A stretch of 64,000 nt of DNA. Origin: Dendrobium chrysotoxum. Taxonomy: Eukaryota; Streptophyta; Magnoliopsida; Asparagales; Orchidaceae. Where the stretch lies: positions 26,220,729 to 26,284,728 of the forward strand of contig CM034309.1 of assembly GCA_019925795.1 (NCBI GenBank), written 5' to 3'. The notes under the pieces are model-generated. The model made no database searches, was not told the DNA's origin, and saw only the letters and a list, made by a program, of their open reading frames with translations. Numbering within the stretch: the stretch's first letter is position 1; each line of letters opens with the position of its first letter. A program made the position numbers and the translations under genes. This document shows, one piece after another, positions 48,690-59,048 of the stretch.

Positions 48690-50346
48690 TAGATTAATAA
48701 TGTCAACTCTGATTCAGTTTCATCCTCAGGTGATGATGTACTTCTACCACTACTCATCTGCTCCCTCATCTTTCTCATTTCTTCTAACATTTGAGCTTGC
48801 TGCTGCTGTATCTACATCTGCTGCTACTGTATTTGCATCTGCTAATCAGCTTGGGCTTTCCGTACCTGTTCTAGCTCGGCTGTGAGGGCAGCTATCTGTT
48901 GGGTATATAAAGATTCCTGGGTACTAGATGAAAAATTGCCTCCACTAGATGACTGCCATTCATATGCATAGGCCTGCGAGCCTAACCCATATACTCTACC
49001 ATGCTGCATTCCTCCTACCGCTTGCGACCAAGTGCAGTAGTCAGAATAGTCTATTGATCCAGCAGAAGAACCTTCACCTGCTGCAGCCTGACTCTCTCGA
49101 AGCCGTGTATACTCCTCCTATGAAAGTTAATAAAAAGTTATGCTATTTACACATAATATCACCAAAATTAACTTATATACTTACATAGGCTCTCCTAACA
49201 TGCTCGTCAACCCATTGCTGGTCCTCCTACCGCTTGTGGGTATGACTATGCAATTCAACAGGAGTCAGTTCTCTACCCAGCACCTGTTTCTGTAATAGAC
49301 ATATATTAGTATTCTAATTAAAGTAAATTATTAAAAGATTTTAAAATTTCTTACCAAACGTCTTCTGTGCTCATTATGAGGAACAGAACCTCCTGTATGA
49401 GGGAACTACCCAAGCCCCCAACATCAGAAGCTCTGTTCTGTTTATTTTGATCTCTTCTTCTGGTATAATCTGGGCTTCCCCAAGTACTGCTCAACTCTGC
49501 CCATACACCCTCAATAATCCAGAGAGGTCGATGGCCTGACTTTCTAATATCAGTAAACATGTCTCGCATACGAGTCGAGCCACGCTTCTCAAAGTTCTTT
49601 CTAATTTTATCATTATGTTGGGGAAGCCAACAAAAATTTTTCTGTAATTAAACACATACAATAAAGAATAAATAATTTTTTTAGCTTATATATATTAGAT
49701 ATAATAAAAAAAAATTTATATAATAACATACCTCAAACTCTCTAAACCATATGTCCCGTACTTCTTTTGGGACTTTCTTCCAAGAAATATAAGGAGCATC
49801 GTATCTGCTCCGTATTATGTCCCGGATTTTATGCGTAGGATCTTTTGACGGATGAAACCTGAAAGCAATATGTTAGTCAAAAAAACTAATTCAATTCTAT
49901 TTATATGACTGAAATAAAATTAATACTTATGTGTCACCGTCAGGTTCAATCAACATGCGACCCTCTGTCGCATGCTCTACTACAACTGGGTAGGAAGGTC
50001 CGGATGTAGCGGGCTGAGGTGGTGCTGTAGCGGGCTGAGGTGGTGGTGGGACATATGACGGATATGGAGGATGTGCACCATGATAAGGTGGGGGTTGGTA
50101 ATAGGGCTAGAAAGGAGTGGTCTGTGTAAGGTCTGGTGAAGGTAAGTGTGGGTCTGGTGAGTAGAACTGTGGGCTACTGGCTGCAGGAGTAGGTATAGGC
50201 GGGCTAGGCTGACTCTGAGTAGCAGGCTGAGATGAAGAGGTGCCCTCAGTACGTGCAGGCCTGCTAACAACAGCTTTTTTGCTGCGCCTACCAAATATAT
50301 TATTGATCAGTCCTCTCTGACGGTCATCACCTGAAGCCATCTGCAC
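48690..50346 (-). pseudogene. Transposase_24-type CACTA accessory gene
   Basis: The minus strand from 50346 begins MQMASGDDRQRGLINN, followed by a Pro/Ser/Gln-rich segment. Downstream pieces (49860-49740) encode FHPSKDPTHKIRD and then WKKVPKEVRDIWFREFE. Another (49569-49351) encodes MRDMFTDIRKSGHRP and WAELSSTWGSPDYTRRRDQN. These are typical of plant En/Spm-like Transposase_24 proteins, the second gene of many CACTA elements, with a Gln/coiled-coil tail (48730-49130). Introns probably separate the pieces, and some stops are within them. Confidence 0.75.
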
Positions 50347-50676
50347 AAATATTGAAAAATATTAATAACAGATGTTATGACAAAAAATGTATAAAATATC
50401 GCAGGAATTAAATAAATGCAAGTACAAAAAATTTTTAAATATAAAATAACACAACAAATAAGTAAATAGAAATACAAAAATTTTAATTTTAGTCCAAATT
50501 CATTTACCTTATGTTGATTCACTTTCATATGATGAAACTTCTGTACCACTGTCAGACTCGTTATGAATGTCCTCTTTGTTTAAATCCACTTTCTCTAACT
50601 GCAACTCACTCTCAGTAGTTGTAATTTGATCGTCCACATCGTTAGAAACATCTTGTATGTTTGATATAAACTCTTC

Positions 50677-53600
50677 TTAATGTGCTGGTGGTATTGAAGT
50701 AGTCTTTTCAATAACTCCCCTGGGTTTGGTCTTCATAACTACGAGCCAATCTTGTTTGTCTCGTACTCTACTCGGGTAGTTAGCAAAATAGACTTGGTGC
50801 GCCTGACTAGCAATGATGAATGGGTCATACTTTGAATATTTTCTACCCCGTTTGACTTCTGTTATACCATACAATGGATGTATTCTTGTACCTTTATTCT
50901 TTATTGGATCAAACCACTCACAATTAAATAGATACACATTATTCCCAACACTAGGATATTCTAACTGTAATATTTCTTCTAATACCCTGTAATACTCAGA
51001 CTCATCACCTGTATGGGTATTCCCTCTAACACATACACCAGAATTATCTATTTTTCTATCTTCACACCAATATTTGATTTGGAATTTATAACAATTAACT
51101 AAGAAATTTTGATAACACTTTACCGCTCTATTTGGTCCCTAAGCTAGATCAAGTAGTCCATGATATTGCAAATTACTATCTTCAGCGTGGACCTAGTTAT
51201 TAGATAAAGTATGTCATTAGTATGCTTAATAACTAAATAAAGATATATTAATTGAAATGAATTGTCGAAATATGTATCGCATTTTTAAACCAAATAAGAA
51301 AATTTGTTTCCACTATCTTCTGGACTTCTACTTGTTCTGTTGTATTCAATCCATCAATGAAACTCCTGTAAACATTAAGGTTTAGATTGAATGAAAGTGT
51401 GAGTAACAAATTTATGAGCAAGCTTATTCAAACTTACTTGAGATATGACCAAACTTCATCACTGTTAAGCAAGACATATAAAGTGGCAACTCGCATCTCT
51501 TTATCAGTCAAATAGCGTATGGTACTAGTGCCTACGGGTTCACGACTGCCGTTGAATACAGATAAATTTGAGGATTGACCTACTTTTTCAGGTGCAGTGC
51601 TCTGACTTGATTGTGACCTTGTTTCAAAGTAATACGAGTAGAAATAAGTTGTCTCGTATATTAAATATGCTTTGCATATTGAGCCTTTATGATGCACTTT
51701 GTTCTTAGCAGTCTTCTTAAGTTTATTTAAGTATCTCTCAAAAGGATACATCCATCGATACTGAACTGGTCCACCGACTCTAGCTTCATATGATAAATGT
51801 ACCGGCAGATGCTCCATAGAGTCAAAAAAACTTAGAGGAAATATCTTCACAAGTTTATACAGAATAAACGGGATATGCTGCTCCATAAGAATCAGTTGCT
51901 CTATATTTAAATTTGAAGAGCATAAATTTTTGAAGAAGATACTCAGCTCGATCAAGGGCTTTAAAGTTTGATCCGACAGATAACTAAAGGCAGTTGGCAA
52001 CAGACATTGCATGAAGATATGACAGTCATGACTCTTCATACCAAATAATCTCCCAGTTCTAATATCAACACATCTGCTTAGATTTGAAGAATATCCATCA
52101 GGTACACGTAAACTCTTCACCCATTCACAAACGACACGTCTCTGCTCTAAAGTCAAAGTGAATGAAGCTTTTGGTTTGAAATATTTTCCACTTCCACCAT
52201 CCCTCAATTCTAATACTTTTCTCCTACAAATCTCCTTTAAGTCCATCCTTACTTTTATGTTGTCTTTGAATTTATCTTTGATATCCATAACTGTATTGAA
52301 TATATTATCAAAGATATTTTTCTCTATATGCATAACATCTAAGTTATGTCTGATCAAATTTGTCCTTCAATATGGTAATATCCAAAAAATACTTTTTTTA
52401 GTCCAATTATGGTTAACACCATATCCTGGCAATTTATAATCAGCTAATGATGGAGATTCCACTACTGTGGGGCTGGAGCTGACTCTTTCAAATATTTCTT
52501 CACTAGTTAATCTAAGAGGAGCCAGCGACATTACCATTTTATTCTTGACAAAATTATCCTTATTTCACCTGAAAGGATGATCTATAGGTAAGAACATGCG
52601 ATGACAGTCAAACCAAGTGTTCTTCCCTCAGTGCTTTAAAGTAAATGATTTTGTATTTTCCATACAAAGTGGACAAGCTAATTTTTCAGAAGTGTTCCAA
52701 CATGAGAGTATACCGTATGCGGGAAAATCACCAATTGTCCAAAGTAATGCTGCCCTCATAATGAAGTTCTGTTTGGTGGAGATGTCATATATACTTATTC
52801 TCTCTTCCCATAATAGATTTAAATTATCAATTAACGGTTGTAAGAAAACATCGATCTTTGCTTTTGGATTATATGGCCCTGGAATGATAAGCGTCAAAAA
52901 CATATAAGGAGTAGTCATACACATCTCTGGTGGAAGATTATATGGTGTGAGTATGACGGGCCAACATGAGTAAGGTGAACCAGACTGACTAAATGGAGTG
53001 AAACCATCTGCACATAAACCTAATCTTATATTTCTTGATTCTGAGACGAATGTGGGATATGTAAGATCAAAATGTTTCCAGGCATCCGCTTCTGATGGAT
53101 GTGTAATAAACCATTCCTGTGAGATATGTTCTTTATGCCATTTCATATGTTCAGCAGATCTCATTCATGCATATAATCGTTGCAGTCTAGGAATTATGGG
53201 TAAGTAAAATAACCTGCTGGCTGCTACATCCTTCAGCTTTCTTTTTGTGATAGATTTTGGTTTAAATCTCGGTGCGTTGCAATGATGGCATACAATCTCT
53301 GATTGAAAATCTTTGTAGAATAACATGCAACCGTTGACACAACAATCTATCTTTTTGTATGTCAAACTAAGCTTCGAAACCAACTTCTTAGTCCGATATA
53401 AATCTGTGGGAATTATGTTATCTGCTAGATTGGTTTCTTTAAGCAGTCCAATAAATTGATTAAAATAATCATGGGGACATTATATTCTGCCTTGATACTT
53501 AATATCTTAAGAGCAACGGATAACTCTGAGTGAGTGGTGCAACCTGTCCATATTGGTTGTTGGGAAGCATGCAATAAATCATAAAAATTTTGTGCTTCTT

Positions 53601-53967
53601 TATTAGGTGACTCTTCTGTATATTGTTCAAATTGTGCTCCACTTGCATCATGAATTAAGTCTTCATGATTATATATGATATGCTCTTCATCATCTCTAGT
53701 AGCACTTATCGATGGGCAGCATCGAGAATCCAAATGTGGTTCATACTCACCATGAGAAGTCCAATACCAGTAATCTAGCATGAAACATCGACGATATAGA
53801 TCAACAGTTACGTCATCTGGGCTAAGGTGCACCTGATTTTTATGTTTAGAACATGGGCAATGAAACTTTCCATCTGAGATGAAGCTGGGTAGTTGATAAG
53901 CTATCTGAATAAAAATATGCACCTCTCTAATGAACTCATCAGTTAATGTCTTCCGTCCTTGCACCAA
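50677..53967 (-). pseudogene. TNP2/TnpD-like CACTA transposase, several lesions
   Basis: Domains on the minus strand in order: an N-terminal transposase-associated domain (53967-53700, with a CPCSKHKN motif); a cysteine pair (53383-53260, KIDCCVNGCMLFYKD and CHHCNAP); Transposase_21 (53164-52628, LCADGFTPFSQSGSPYSCWP and the IIPGPYNPK motif); its C-terminal part with a NLDVMHIEKNIFDN motif (52357-52290); DUF4218 (about 51985-51660, LMEQHIPFILYKLV); and DUF4216 (50937-50677, NCEWFDPI and DPFIIASQAHQVYF). Stops interrupt it at about 53168, 52629 and within 52560-52360, and there is a frame change near 53430-53460. It catalyses excision and insertion in intact elements; this copy should be inactive. 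Confidence 0.85.
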
Positions 53968-54149
53968 TCGATTATAAATTCAACTTCTTTGAGTTCTGAT
54001 ATCCATAATATATAGCCTACATATAATATTGACAATAAGAATATAAGTTACGATTACTTGCCAAAATAGTTACATACTACCATTGATAAAAACATAACAA
54101 GGTAGTCCTATCTAGATTTGATGGAGAAATATAGAGAGAATAAAGATGA

Positions 54150-55045
54150 TCTACATTTGATATTTATTGATTTTAAAAAATAAAGATAATCTACATTTGA
54201 TACTAAGGGTACAACCACTCATCCACCTGAGCATCCTCATTTCTGCAACGCTTAACTTAGAATTATGCTACTCTTTTATTGGCCAATATTCGGCACCATA
54301 GAGCATTACAGGTCTCACCACATCATTAGGCGTGCGGTACCGAGCTTGGTACCACTCAGTACCGATAGTAGTACTGCTCGGTACCGATCGGTACCGCTAT
54401 CCGGATATAATACTTTTTCAAGTTTGAGGGATACTTTTCTATCACACAATAAGCCCGATGCATTCCTCCACTTCAACCATCCAACATAAATTCTGTTGAT
54501 AATATCCCCATCTATTTCACCATCACTCTGAATAATATATCCAATATATCTAAAATGTGTATTCTGATTAATGACTTGATCATCCAATGTGACAATCCCC
54601 TCACTAGCTCTATTAATGACTTGATCATCAATAAATATCATATGTAGATCCTCTTTATTCTCTATATACTTCTTCATCAAACCTCCTAAATAAATGTATG
54701 GCCTCCATAGTAGACCTATCTGGCATGAATCCAAATTAATTTTGAGAAACATTAGCATCACACCACAACCTACGCTCCATAACTCACTCCCACAGTTTTA
54801 GAGTATGACACATTAACTTAGTTCATCTATAATTCACACAATCTTATGCATCACATTTATTCTTAAAAATAGGAATTAACGCACTCAATTTACTCAAATG
54901 AAAGCTTTTAGACTCTAAGGTTGGCCTACATAAATCAAGTTTACCTTCAACTCCTTTCTAGTCATATCAACAAGAAGAATATCATCAGCAAAAAGCATAC
55001 ACCAATGTACATCCTCTTGCAAATGTCTAGTGAGAACATCCATGA
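54150..55045 (-). pseudogene. RTE LINE fragment nested in the CACTA element
   Basis: It matches the copy at 24911-26090: the phrase CACCATAGAGCATTACAGGT, the ATCATCAGCAAAAAGCATACAC stretch (the FADD region) and CTCTTGCAAATGTCT recur in the same orientation. Internal order is partly rearranged, and an 85-bp GGTACC-rich segment (about 54325-54410) is inserted. Because it lies inside the CACTA TIRs, it arrived after that element formed or was carried with it. Confidence 0.75.
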
Positions 55046-55439
55046 CTAAACCCAACAAAAAAAAAGAAATGCGAAAGGGAGAAAGTTACCTAAATAGCAA
55101 GCGAGCTCCCGGCGCGGCCAACGTCAACGGAGCGAAGTCGAACTGCGTCCAAGAATAAAAGTTCGTCAAATTAGGGCGAACTGGCCGGAGGAAACGGAGC
55201 ATGCAAAAGGGAGAAAGTTACCTACACAGCCACGGGCGTGCGTCGTCGACGGAGGATCTCGATCGAGCGAGCGAGCGAGGGAGGGAGGTCGCCGACGGAA
55301 TTCGAGGGCAAGGTCATCGTCGAAGGAGCTCGATCGAGGGAGGGAGGGACGTCGTCGACGGAGATCGAGGGCTGGCGCGCGTCATCGGTAGCGGCGACCT
55401 AAACAGAATGAGCTGAAGTCGAGGGCACGGGGTCGATAT
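55046..55439. other. CACTA internal GC-rich DNA before the right end
   Basis: This contains GAGCGAGCGAGGGAGGGAGG-type runs and a repeated GTCGACGGAG..GATCGAG phrase (about 55250 and 55350). On the minus strand it precedes the transposase and could be its promoter or leader region. Confidence 0.35.
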
Positions 55440-55757
55440 ATTGAAATTATCGACGTAATTTTCGGCGGCAAATACGCCGGAAGTATTACTGGCGGATAAT
55501 TCGCTGGTAATACTTCGTCGGGTTTTAATTAACCAGCGGTAAATCTGTCGGAATACCCACCGAATATTACCGGCAGAATATGCGTCGGTATATTGAAAAC
55601 ACCGGCGAAATTCTGGCGGTTTCGTCACCGAAAACCTACCGACAATAGTTCCGCCGAAAAATACGCCGTAAAATTACCGGCGGATCAATCCGCCGGAAAT
55701 TTCGTCGTTGCTTCCGATGTAAATATTTCCGCAGAAAATTCCGTCGATATTTCATTG
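55440..55757. repeat. Right subterminal repeats of the CACTA element
   Basis: CCGGCGGAT, ATTACCGGC and TCCGCCGGAAAT-like motifs in both orientations mirror those at 48009-48430. Confidence 0.8.
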
Positions 55758-55853
55758 TTTTCCTGTAGTGTATTTTGTCTTCTTTTAATTATTAGAAAAT
55801 TTTATATATTAAATTATTATTATATTTTATATTATTATTAGTGATTTGTCTTC

Positions 55854-56165
55854 TCAAATTCTAATTAATAAAAATTCTGAAGAAATTTTTGGAATTCCCC
55901 TTTTATTATTTCATTTAATTTTTATCTTTTAGAATTCCAATTAATAAAAATTATGAAGAAATTTTTTGAATACCTCTCTTAATATTTCACTTAATTTTTG
56001 TCTTTTAGAATTCCAATTAATAAAAATTATGAAGAAACTTTTGGAATTCTTCTCTTAATATTTCACTTAATTTTTGTCTTTTAGAATTCCAATTAATAAA
56101 AATTATGAAGAAACTTTTAGAATTCTTCTCTTAATATTTCACTTAATTTTTATTTTTTAGAATTC
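55854..56165. repeat. 76-bp tandem repeat, about four units
   Basis: AGAATTCC recurs at 55931, 56007, 56083 and 56159, exactly 76 bp apart. Each unit continues with AATTAATAAAAATTATGAAG and ends with a CTTAATTTTTGTCTTTT-like stretch. It lies just upstream of the TATA box of the antisense gene. Confidence 0.9.
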
Positions 56166-56232
56166 CAAATTTTAATTTAATTTTATTTTTAAATTTTTTT
56201 TAGAAAGACTCTTTATTTACCCTTCATGCAAC

Positions 56233-56240
56233 TATAAATA
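56233..56240 (+). promoter_or_regulatory. TATA box of the antisense gene
   Basis: TATAAATA within CAACTATAAATACCCC, about 230 bp upstream of the ATG at 56469. Transcription would start near 56265. Confidence 0.6.
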
Positions 56241-56278
56241 CCCCTCTTTGGGGTATGAAAATTTGTACTTCCCACTGT

Positions 56279-56442
56279 CCATCTATTCTTACAATTGAGG
56301 CTTTCCATTGGTCCTCCAAGACCTCTCTCTTTGCAAGAAAGTCCAGAGATCTCCCATTCCCCATCTATTCTTACAATTGAGGCTTTCCCTTAGTCTTCCA
56401 AGGCCCCTCTCTTTGCAAAAAAGTTCGAAGATCCCCCCTTCT
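56279..56442 (+). repeat. 82-bp tandem duplication in the 5' leader
   Basis: CCATCTATTCTTACAATTGA begins at 56279 and again at 56361. Both copies continue through GAGGCTTTCC, CCAAG and CTCTCTCTTTGCAA. The pair sits between the TATA box and the ATG. Confidence 0.9.
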
Positions 56443-56468
56443 TCCCCCAACACCCTTGAGTAGGAGAA

Positions 56469-58206
56469 ATGTCGGGTGATCATCTTCCATCAAAAAACCC
56501 TGCGATCAGGGGAGACCCCATCGCATCGTATGATTGCGAGTGGGGGCCAAATAAGGAAACGAGGGTAAATGAGACAGCATCGACTGTTACAAGTGACTTC
56601 CTTATCCTTTTCCTCAAGAATTTTCATTTCCCGAATGATGTGGTGACGATTGTTCCTAAGAGGTCTGATCGGGCTAGGCTTCCTCCTCCTGGGTACTTGA
56701 CCGTTTCTGAGACCAATTTACGAGCGGGGTTACGCTTTCCACCTTCTACTGAGTTAATCAAAATTTTACGGCGGTGTGGGGTGAACATATCCCAATTTTC
56801 ATTCAAAGTGATGTCGGTGACTGTGGGATTGATTGTGCTCTTTAGGGATCGAGGAGCTACTATGAAACCTGAACACCTTTCACGGATGGGTCAATTTATT
56901 AGCGACACGCATGGGCGTGTCACATTCAGATCAAAATGGTTGGACTTATATACCCATGATCCTTTAAAGAATTGGGCTAATGCATTTTTCTTTATGAAAA
57001 ATGATTGGGTCCTGTTGGAGAAGTGGGGGAAGATGAATGATCTGTCATCCCCTCTACATGTCGAGGAAGAAGACATAATGAGGATCCTCAAAGTTCCTGA
57101 CATTGAACATCTTCTATTTGAGGTTCGTCACATGAGTAGGTACATCGAGGAAGAGTTCTTGTTCAAGGTGGGGCTGTCATTCCACGCTGAAAGGTCTGAT
57201 GCAAGGATATTGAAGCCGACTTCCAAGGTTCCTAAGCCCCATGCCCCAACTTCAAAGGTGGCTCCTAAATGACCGGCAAGAGGTGAAGACCCCCAGGTTT
57301 TGAAGAAGAGGAAGAGGTTGGAGGGTACTGTGACAAATACCGACAAAGCTCTACTTGACTCGTCCCCAGCCAAGTTCCACTCCCATGAGGAGGTCTTGAA
57401 CCATCAATGTATCGGACGCCACAAAGCTAGCAACTTGGTGAGTAATACCTTCCCAATGCTTTTTCTCTTTTTCTTCTGGGATAGATTTTAATACACTTTT
57501 CTCTTTATTTCAGTGGTCGCGCCTTGGGATCGAGCTTACCGATGCTCTAAATGAATGGAAAAGTGAATTTGTGAAGATCAAATATCTTCAAGGAGAGTTC
57601 AAGTGGAAGTACGATCATAAGACCAAGGAGGCAAAGGTGCTTGAAGAGGAGTTGAGTGAGTGTAGGACTGAATAGGCTAACATAATGTAATCCATATCTC
57701 TTCAAAATTGACAGGTAGATCAGCATCAAATTGATCTGACGAAGCACGAGCAATAATAACTCAGCTTCTGAAGGATCAAAAGGCCTCCAAAGAGAAGATA
57801 GCGTCACTTGAGGCAAAGGATAAGAGGTCCCAGACTCTTATAGCTAAGAAGGAGGCTGCTTTGTCTGGCTCAGAACCTTCAAAAGTTATTGAAGATTTCA
57901 AAAAGTCTATAGCTTTCAAGACCATCATCTAGGATCACGTTTAGGAGGCTCAAGACCATATCTATGATATTCTATGATATAGAAATGAAGGCCTTGGAGC
58001 AGCAATATATTGAAGATGAATTCATCAGGGGCTTTTTGAAGGGGGTTCGCCTAATGCAGCGGAAGACCGGAGTCCAAGTTGAAGGTGTGACCCCTAGCCA
58101 GGCTTCAGATGACTTTCCTTCAGGTTCCGATGGCGACGAGATAGAGAGTGAGCTTCAGAAGGCCTTTGACCTTGACGTGGATGATGAGACTGTAAATATT
58201 GAGTAG
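56469..58206 (+). pseudogene. Additional gene of the Tat element, opposite strand
   Basis: Exon 1 is open from ATG 56469 to a TGA at 57270-57272; the frame then continues to a GTGAGT donor after 57437. A 76-bp intron ends in TTTCAG, and exon 2 starts at 57514. An in-frame TAG (about 57674) and later stops break it; a last open part (57964-58206) ends in an acidic tail. The first 200 residues, with ETNLRAGLRFPPSTELIKIL and KVMSVTVGLIVLF motifs, resemble the family called putative gypsy-type transposon (Transposase_28). The middle is Lys/Glu-rich and coiled-coil-like. Tat-lineage retrotransposons are known to carry extra genes between pol and the 3' LTR, some antisense, and this position and strand fit. 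Its function is unknown. Confidence 0.65.
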
Positions 58207-59048
58207 CATTTTTATTTTCTACTATTTGTACTGCTTTATCTTTTTTAGCGATTGTGATGTATTAAATATTTGTATTGATATATGTAATCTTTTATGATAA
58301 AAATTATTGGTATTTTTATCTAGCTAATAAACATTTCAGTACCTTTAAGTGAATTTTATTTATACTTGTTTAAGATGCTTGACTTATCGGAGGCTTCTAG
58401 TTATACGTTCCAACCTGTATGGAGGAGGTTAAGAGAATCTACTAAGGATGTGCGACTTATCCGAGGTTATTTGCTAGAGTTTTCTTGATGGCATTAACTT
58501 ATGTGGAAGAGGTTGAAAGAATTCATCAAGGATGTGTGACCTATCCGAGGTTATTTGCCAGAGTTTTCTCGATGGTGTTAACCTGTGTGGAAGAGATTGG
58601 ATCAAATCCCCTTGGGATTGATCATCCAGTGATTGAGGAGCAACAAAGAGTGCATATGCCTTGAATCAAGGATATAATAATTAAGTGACACCCACCTAGG
58701 GTGTTTGACCTATCCGAGGTTATTGATTAAAGCATTGTCTACTGCTTTTTAACACGTGGAAGAGGTCAGATCGAATCCCCCTGGGATTGATCATCCAGTG
58801 ACTGAGCTATAATAATGATTGTGTTGCTCGAATCAAGAATCTCAAGATCGAAGTTCACAGCTTGTGCGAATCTATCAATACGATTTTACTTGAAGAAGAT
58901 AATAATATAATTCAACATAGCCATACTACAAAGGCATAGTTTCTTGAGATAACTTAGGGATAAAGAAGCTACAAACACCACAAACAATATCGTTCAGAAC
59001 ATACAATATAAGACATATAGTACTTAAAATGAGTAGTACTACTATGCA
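58207..59048. repeat. Spacer with tandem repeats between pol and antisense gene
   Basis: From about 58380 to 58810 a motif with YTATCCGAGGTTATT, GAGTTTTCTYGATGG and GTGGAAGAGRTT recurs three to four times at 85-170-bp spacing. A GGGATTGATCATCCAGTGA phrase recurs at 58615 and 58785. The rest is AT-rich. Tandem repeats in the non-coding region after pol are common in Tat/Ogre elements. Confidence 0.7.

Larger units (their letters stand above)
47986..55770 (-). mobile_element. CACTA (En/Spm) transposon, complete but decayed
   Basis: The left end CATTACAGGAAAA (47986) and right end TTTTCCTGTAGTG (to 55770) are inverted copies with one mismatch. TAT flanks both sides (47983-47985 and 55771-55773), the 3-bp duplication typical of CACTA. 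It is 7785 bp long, with CG-rich subterminal repeats at both ends. Minus-strand genes for a TNP2/TnpD-like transposase and a Transposase_24-type protein lie inside. An RTE LINE fragment (54150-55045) is nested near the right end. Stops in the transposase mean it can no longer encode its own full enzyme. Confidence 0.92.
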
